A stretch of 64,000 nt of DNA from Candidatus Hemicellulosilyticus sp. P3 (lineage in GTDB: Bacteria; Bacteroidota; Bacteroidia; Bacteroidales; P3), in contig LPNH01000001.1 in assembly GCA_001543385.1 (NCBI GenBank), forward strand, positions 257,794 through 321,793, written 5' to 3'. The notes under the pieces were generated by a model. The model had not been told where the DNA came from, searched no databases, and worked only from the letters and a program-made list of their open reading frames with translations. The stretch's first letter is position 1; each line of letters opens with the position of its first letter. Both the position numbers and the translations under genes were made by a program. Positions 59,573 through 64,000 of this stretch are shown here, piece by piece.

Positions 59573-59615
59573 CAAGTTAAATGGAATTGTTTTTCACCTT
59601 ATAAGGTGCTGAAAT

Positions 59616-62600
59616 ATGGTTATTAAGAACTTGTTGACTTCCTTTGTGGGTCTCAAAAAAGCGCGACTGTTTATCCTTGCCGTGTGTACGATTCTTACAT
59701 CGTTTACGGTCAAGGCCACTGATACGATTGTTCTCTCGGGTATCACGCATACCGCCCGTACCTTGGAATGTGGTAACGAATTGCTCATATTCGACAGAGG
59801 CGGGGCCGACGGCGATGGGGTTTACGGCAGCGGCGGTGCTGTCACCAATTGGTACTATATTCGTTCGGCGGGTGCGGGAACCCCGTTGCACATACAGATC
59901 GAGGCCTCATTGGGCAGTGACTGCAGCCTGACGGTTTACGATGAGTATCCGTCGTCAGACGATGCCGCTTCGCCTGATTTTGCCACCAACTACCCAGGCA
60001 CCCATGGTATCGCCCGAGCCAATGCAGGTGTTTCGAGTATGACGGTGGTCAGTGCGACAGGCCGGGCCAGCATCCGTTTCCTCAAAAGCGTTGTCAGCGC
60101 CACCAGAACATGCAATTACCGTATCCGCGTATGGACATCCGACACCAGTGAGGTGTACAACATCACCCATACCGACATCACCACTTCCACTGCACGGGTG
60201 AGTTGGATGGACAGCAGCGATGCCACTTCGTGGACAGTTCGCTATGGCACCAGTGCCAACAGTCTGACCAACAGCGTCAACGTGTCGCTAAATCCGACAA
60301 CCGGTCGCCAGTCGGCTATATTGACAGGGCTCAACCCCGGTACGCCCTATTATGTGCGGGTCTACAACAATGCGCAAACCACAGAGCCGCTGTCAGGCCA
60401 TTGCACACGAAACGATTCCTATTTTATCACCCAAGGCGGCGAACCGGCTCCCGTCGGCTGTCTGGGCGACTTCACAGATTTGTCGTCCAATCATGTGATA
60501 TGCACCTACGGACACTACGACAATCCCGACGAACATTATGGCATCGTGCAGGGTCGCCATACGGTGATTACCGATGCGGACGGCTACGACCCTGTCATCG
60601 GTAACGGGCTGCGGATGGTGCCGGACGGGCACACGGCGTCGGTGCGTTTGGGCGACAACAATGCCGGCAACCAGGCAGAGAGTGTCATCTATCGCTTTCA
60701 GGTCGACGCGGAGCAGAATGATATGCTGTTGCTGCAGTATGCCGCGGTGCTGCAGAATCCGACGGGGCATGCGTCTGCGATTCAACCGCGTTTGTCTTTG
60801 CAGATTCTTCGCGCTGACGGATCGGAAATTGATGACAATTGCTACCAGACGGAGTTTGTCGCCTCGTCGGTGATGACGACAGGAGCGCTGTGGCAAGAAT
60901 ATAGCGGTTCGGGTAGTACGCGAATCCTTTGGCATGACTGGTCCACGGTGGGTGTTGACCTGACACCGCTCGACGGAGAGGAATTGTATATCAAGATAAC
61001 GACTCGCGACTGCAACGAGAATGCCCCGGAGCATGGAGGAGCGCACTACGGCTACGCTTATTTCACGCTGGAATGCGGCAAGAAAGCTATTTCCTATGTC
61101 GGTTGTGGCACGAGTGCCGCATCCTCATTGATTGCCCCCCCGGGTTTTATCTACGACTGGCACGAGTCGGGGTCAAGCGCCACGTTGTCCACCGATCGGG
61201 AGTTGACGCTTTCAGAGGGTGTTACGGGAACGTACGAGTGTACCATGACGTTCTATGGTTCCAGTAGTGAGGCCTGCTCTTTCAGTATGACGGTGAATCC
61301 GGCGGACATCATGGAGATACCGCATGCGCAGTTCGTTACGGATGATGCGGTCGACGCCGGTGCCACCGTGGTTTTCACCAACACCAGTTACCTCAGCAGT
61401 GATGAAGCGGGTCAGGATGTGTTGCCCGATGCGGCCATGGCGTCGTGCCGGTGGAATTTTGGTGATGGTTCCACTTCGTCCGAGTTGAGTCCCGCCCATG
61501 TGTTTCCCGCATTGCCCAATGACAGAATCTATACGGTGACCCTTACGGTGAATTCGTTGTCGGGCTGTCAGAGTCAGTATCAGTCGACAATCCTTGTCTA
61601 CGGGACGGGCACCGGCACACCGTACAGCGATTTGTTTTCAGACGGGTGCTTGGTGCCGGACAGCGCTCGGGAATGGGCGGCACCGGTTCTCGACTGGGCA
61701 TCTGCCGATGTGCTCTCCACCTACACCATACCGCTTGTGGGCGACCTCAATGGCGACGGGCATCCCAATATCGTCTGTATGGGGTTCAGCGCTAACTCAT
61801 CGGACACCAAAACGATAAACGCGGGGCAGGGCCATCGCCTCAACAACACGTTGGCCGTCTTCGACGGGGTGACCAAAGAGCGGCTGGCGCTCACCGAGCC
61901 CAGGATGAAAAATCATGCGGGCGCTGTGGTCTGGGCTGACGAGTTCAGTGTTGCCCCCTACGGCATATTGCGTACCAAGATTGACGGTGCCGACACCGGG
62001 CTCATTGTGGTGGCGACACGCAGCGGCAACGCGGCATACAGCGGCTCGAGCAGCTATTACCTGCAGGCCTACAACATTCACGGTGAGAACGTCTGGACCT
62101 CCTCGGCGCCGTATGGTACGGATGTCAGTTCGACAAAGCGTGAATATCCGGCCGCGGTCAGTTTCGCCGACTTCAATGGCGACGGCTACCCCGAGGTCTA
62201 TGTACGCAACAAGATTTTCGATGCGGCCACAGGTCAGTTGCTGGTGGAAGTGACGAGCGATAACGGCAACGAGGGTAACGCATGGTCGCACAAATGCGGT
62301 ACCACCAACTACTATGGCATTCTTTCGGCACCGTTTGCCGCCGACCTGACCGGCGACGGACGCCCGGAACTCATTTTGGGCAACGAGGCCTACCATATAG
62401 AGATTACGGACCGAACGGGCACCGGGGGCAACAGTGCCACACTCATCGCCAGCCACACGCCGCCGACCAATCACAGCGGCGTGCCTTCCGACGGCCATAC
62501 CCAGGTGGCCGACTTCAACGGCGACGGCCACCTCGATGTGTTGGTGTCGACACGCAACACCTATTCAAACAGTGCCTATTCCTACTACTATGTGTGGGAT

Positions 62601-64000
62601 GTCCACAATAACACCGTGAGCAATGCCTATCGGGTAGCCAACAACAACGGCGGCAAGAGCATACCGCTCATCGCCGACATTGACAACGACGGCGCTTTGG
62701 AGGTTGTGATCCAGACTCCCAATACGGGAGCCAAGATACGTGCCTTGCGGTACAACGCCGGGACATCCTCCTTCTCCGAGGTGTGGACACAGTCCTATCC
62801 CGAAGACTCATGGTCGAACACACTGACCATGTTTGACTTCAACGGCGACGGTGAGAACGAGTTGTTGCTCAGTTCCCGAAATGCGTTATATGTGCTCCGG
62901 GCTTCCGACGGCACACCGCTCTCGACCTTGTCGCACGGCGAAGTGACAATCATGGACTACCCCGTCATCGCCGATATTGACAATGACGGCAGCGTGGAGA
63001 TCATCACCATCGACTCCGTGGGTACCGCCAGCCAAGCCAACGGCCGCCTCCATGTCTTCCGTTCGTCGGGCAGCCCGTGGTCTTCTGGACGGTCTGTGTG
63101 GAACCAATACATGTATAATGCTACATGCGTCAACCACGACCTTACCATTCCCGCACAGCCGGTCAGCAACGCTATTGTCCTGACCGATCCCGAGGGCGTG
63201 TCACGCCAGCCCTACAACCATTTTCTGCAGCAGGTGGGGCTGCTCGACCTCTATGGCCGTCCGTCGCAGTATGCCGCCGACCTCACTGTGGCGCCGGCGG
63301 GTGGTTCGACCCAGGACGACTCGTTGCACATTCCGTTGCGGCTCTGTAATGAAGGCGATGCACCCATGCGTGGCTCCTTCGGTATCACATTCTACAGCGA
63401 TACTTACCGGGGTGCTGCTGTAGACACTTGCTATTGCACGCAAAACATTTTGCCGGGAGAATGCGTCGACACCACTGTTGCCGTACCCATGTCACGGCTT
63501 TGCGACTTGTCCACATTGCGGCTGTTGGTGTCAGTCAATGACAATGGTGGCGGCGTGGCCCAGCACGGCAACCCCGGTCAGCAGTCCGAATGCGACACCG
63601 TCAACAATCTGCTTGCGGTGACCTTCCAGTCCTGTACCGTAGACTCCATCCAGACTGAGGTGCAATGTGACAGCTACACTTGGCCACTGAATGGCGAAAC
63701 CTATCACTGCTCCACCACCGAACCTGCCGTCACCTTGCCCGGCTTAGCCTCCGCCCCCGATACAGTGGTGACCCTGCATCTTACCATCAACCAGTCCTCA
63801 GCCGGCGACACCACTGCAGCGGTTTGTGACAACTACAATTGGTATGAGCATACAAGCATGACCGTCTCGCAAGAGGTGACACACACCTTCGTCGGCGGCA
63901 ACATCCACGGCTGCGACAGCACAGTGACACTACACCTAACGGTCGACAACTACACCACCGGCGACACCGCTGCCACGGTCTGTGGCAGCTTCGACTGGTA
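59616..64000 (+). CDS. Large secreted FN3/PKD/FG-GAP repeat protein (partial, runs off the window)
   Basis: An uninterrupted frame of 1,461 codons begins at the ATG at 59616 and leaves the window. A signal peptide ends near FTVKA. Domains in order: a beta-rich N-part; an FN3-like module at about 180-260; a PKD-like module around 585-640 with CRWNFGDGS; and seven FG-GAP/VCBS-type calcium-binding loops (D-x-N/D-x-D-G) at about 709, 850, 909, 965, 1020, 1071 and 1119. From about 1345 there are repeats with CDSYTW or CDNYNW and ending GCDSTVTLHLTV. Such mosaics are typical of type IX-secreted Bacteroidota proteins, but the C-terminal sorting domain would be outside the window. An adhesin or matrix role is inference. 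Confidence 0.88.
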   Translation, partial: MVIKNLLTSFVGLKKARLFILAVCTILTSFTVKATDTIVLSGITHTARTLECGNELLIFDRGGADGDGVYGSGGAVTNWYYIRSAGAGTPLHIQIEASLGSDCSLTVYDEYPSSDDAASPDFATNYPGTHGIARANAGVSSMTVVSATGRASIRFLKSVVSATRTCNYRIRVWTSDTSEVYNITHTDITTSTARVSWMDSSDATSWTVRYGTSANSLTNSVNVSLNPTTGRQSAILTGLNPGTPYYVRVYNNAQTTEPLSGHCTRNDSYFITQGGEPAPVGCLGDFTDLSSNHVICTYGHYDNPDEHYGIVQGRHTVITDADGYDPVIGNGLRMVPDGHTASVRLGDNNAGNQAESVIYRFQVDAEQNDMLLLQYAAVLQNPTGHASAIQPRLSLQILRADGSEIDDNCYQTEFVASSVMTTGALWQEYSGSGSTRILWHDWSTVGVDLTPLDGEELYIKITTRDCNENAPEHGGAHYGYAYFTLECGKKAISYVGCGTSAASSLIAPPGFIYDWHESGSSATLSTDRELTLSEGVTGTYECTMTFYGSSSEACSFSMTVNPADIMEIPHAQFVTDDAVDAGATVVFTNTSYLSSDEAGQDVLPDAAMASCRWNFGDGSTSSELSPAHVFPALPNDRIYTVTLTVNSLSGCQSQYQSTILVYGTGTGTPYSDLFSDGCLVPDSAREWAAPVLDWASADVLSTYTIPLVGDLNGDGHPNIVCMGFSANSSDTKTINAGQGHRLNNTLAVFDGVTKERLALTEPRMKNHAGAVVWADEFSVAPYGILRTKIDGADTGLIVVATRSGNAAYSGSSSYYLQAYNIHGENVWTSSAPYGTDVSSTKREYPAAVSFADFNGDGYPEVYVRNKIFDAATGQLLVEVTSDNGNEGNAWSHKCGTTNYYGILSAPFAADLTGDGRPELILGNEAYHIEITDRTGTGGNSATLIASHTPPTNHSGVPSDGHTQVADFNGDGHLDVLVSTRNTYSNSAYSYYYVWDVHNNTVSNAYRVANNNGGKSIPLIADIDNDGALEVVIQTPNTGAKIRALRYNAGTSSFSEVWTQSYPEDSWSNTLTMFDFNGDGENELLLSSRNALYVLRASDGTPLSTLSHGEVTIMDYPVIADIDNDGSVEIITIDSVGTASQANGRLHVFRSSGSPWSSGRSVWNQYMYNATCVNHDLTIPAQPVSNAIVLTDPEGVSRQPYNHFLQQVGLLDLYGRPSQYAADLTVAPAGGSTQDDSLHIPLRLCNEGDAPMRGSFGITFYSDTYRGAAVDTCYCTQNILPGECVDTTVAVPMSRLCDLSTLRLLVSVNDNGGGVAQHGNPGQQSECDTVNNLLAVTFQSCTVDSIQTEVQCDSYTWPLNGETYHCSTTEPAVTLPGLASAPDTVVTLHLTINQSSAGDTTAAVCDNYNWYEHTSMTVSQEVTHTFVGGNIHGCDSTVTLHLTVDNYTTGDTAATVCGSFDW

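Noticed and set aside
1-64000. tRNA, rRNA, insertion sequences, phage genes or a SusC/SusD locus
   Set aside because: Reading both strands I saw no tRNA-like T-arm with acceptor pairing, no transposase or integrase motifs and no TonB-dependent receptor. A covariance-model scan was not possible, so a missed small RNA cannot be excluded.

Overview
The window comes from a fairly GC-rich member of the Bacteroidota, most probably order Bacteroidales. The support is direct. Many genes are preceded by the Bacteroidota -7 element TAnnTTTG rather than a Shine-Dalgarno site. Two lipoproteins carry an acidic, Lys-containing surface-export signal right after the lipobox cysteine. Ribosomal protein S16 has a long Ala/Glu-rich tail, the DksA/TraR-type protein has lost its zinc cysteines, and there are a HU/SPOR protein, DUF4369-type redoxin and FG-GAP/PKD secreted proteins. 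Habitat cannot be read from the sequence. I saw no rRNA, tRNA, CRISPR array, insertion sequence or SusC/SusD pair.

Layout. (1) 1-10.3 kb is a surface-polysaccharide block. A minus-strand operon encodes the enzymes for a UDP-2,3-diamino-mannuronic acid type sugar (wbpA, wbpB, wbpE, wbpI), a GT4 transferase and a Wzy/WaaL-type membrane protein. It is followed by a WbpL-like initiating transferase and a WbpM-type dehydratase. No wbpD acetyltransferase is present. (2) 10.4-12.5 kb holds a fimbrillin-like GLUG-repeat lipoprotein and a small upstream ORF. (3) 12.6-15.9 kb has htpG and a Wzx-like flippase, convergent on a strong bidirectional terminator. (4) 16-21.2 kb is a minus-strand housekeeping operon: a deoxynucleoside kinase, kdsB, a HU/SPOR protein, trmB, yebC and rsmI. 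(5) 21.4-27.7 kb has glmM and a second WecA/TagO-like transferase, then a minus-strand wza-wzz pair. (6) 27.8-38.1 kb has a redoxin, an M3 peptidase lipoprotein and a second glycan cluster resembling enterobacterial common antigen: wecB, wecC, a Wzy-like polymerase, GT2, GT4 and wecG. (7) 38.3-44 kb has a TrhP-like U32 protein, radA and a second, larger GLUG lipoprotein. (8) 44-54.2 kb has a PHP phosphatase and membrane protein, a divergent nuclease-family protein, a CPA2 antiporter, a CtpA protease, a third Wzy/WaaL-type protein, an M16 peptidase and a DUF481 protein. (9) 54.4-59.4 kb has rocD, a fused oligopeptide ABC ATPase, a DksA-like protein, rimM and rpsP. (10) 59.6 kb to the end is the first 1,461 codons of a large secreted FN3/PKD/FG-GAP protein.

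How the parts could work together (inference). glmM supplies GlcN-1-P towards UDP-GlcNAc. The two PNPT-type transferases could each start an undecaprenyl-linked glycan. The wbp genes supply one acidic sugar and wecB/wecC another. wecG could add ManNAcA to the lipid-linked GlcNAc, and Wzx, Wzy, Wzz and Wza would flip, polymerise, set length and export. kdsB supplies CMP-Kdo for the LPS core. Most function calls rest on motif recognition by eye; no database search was run.
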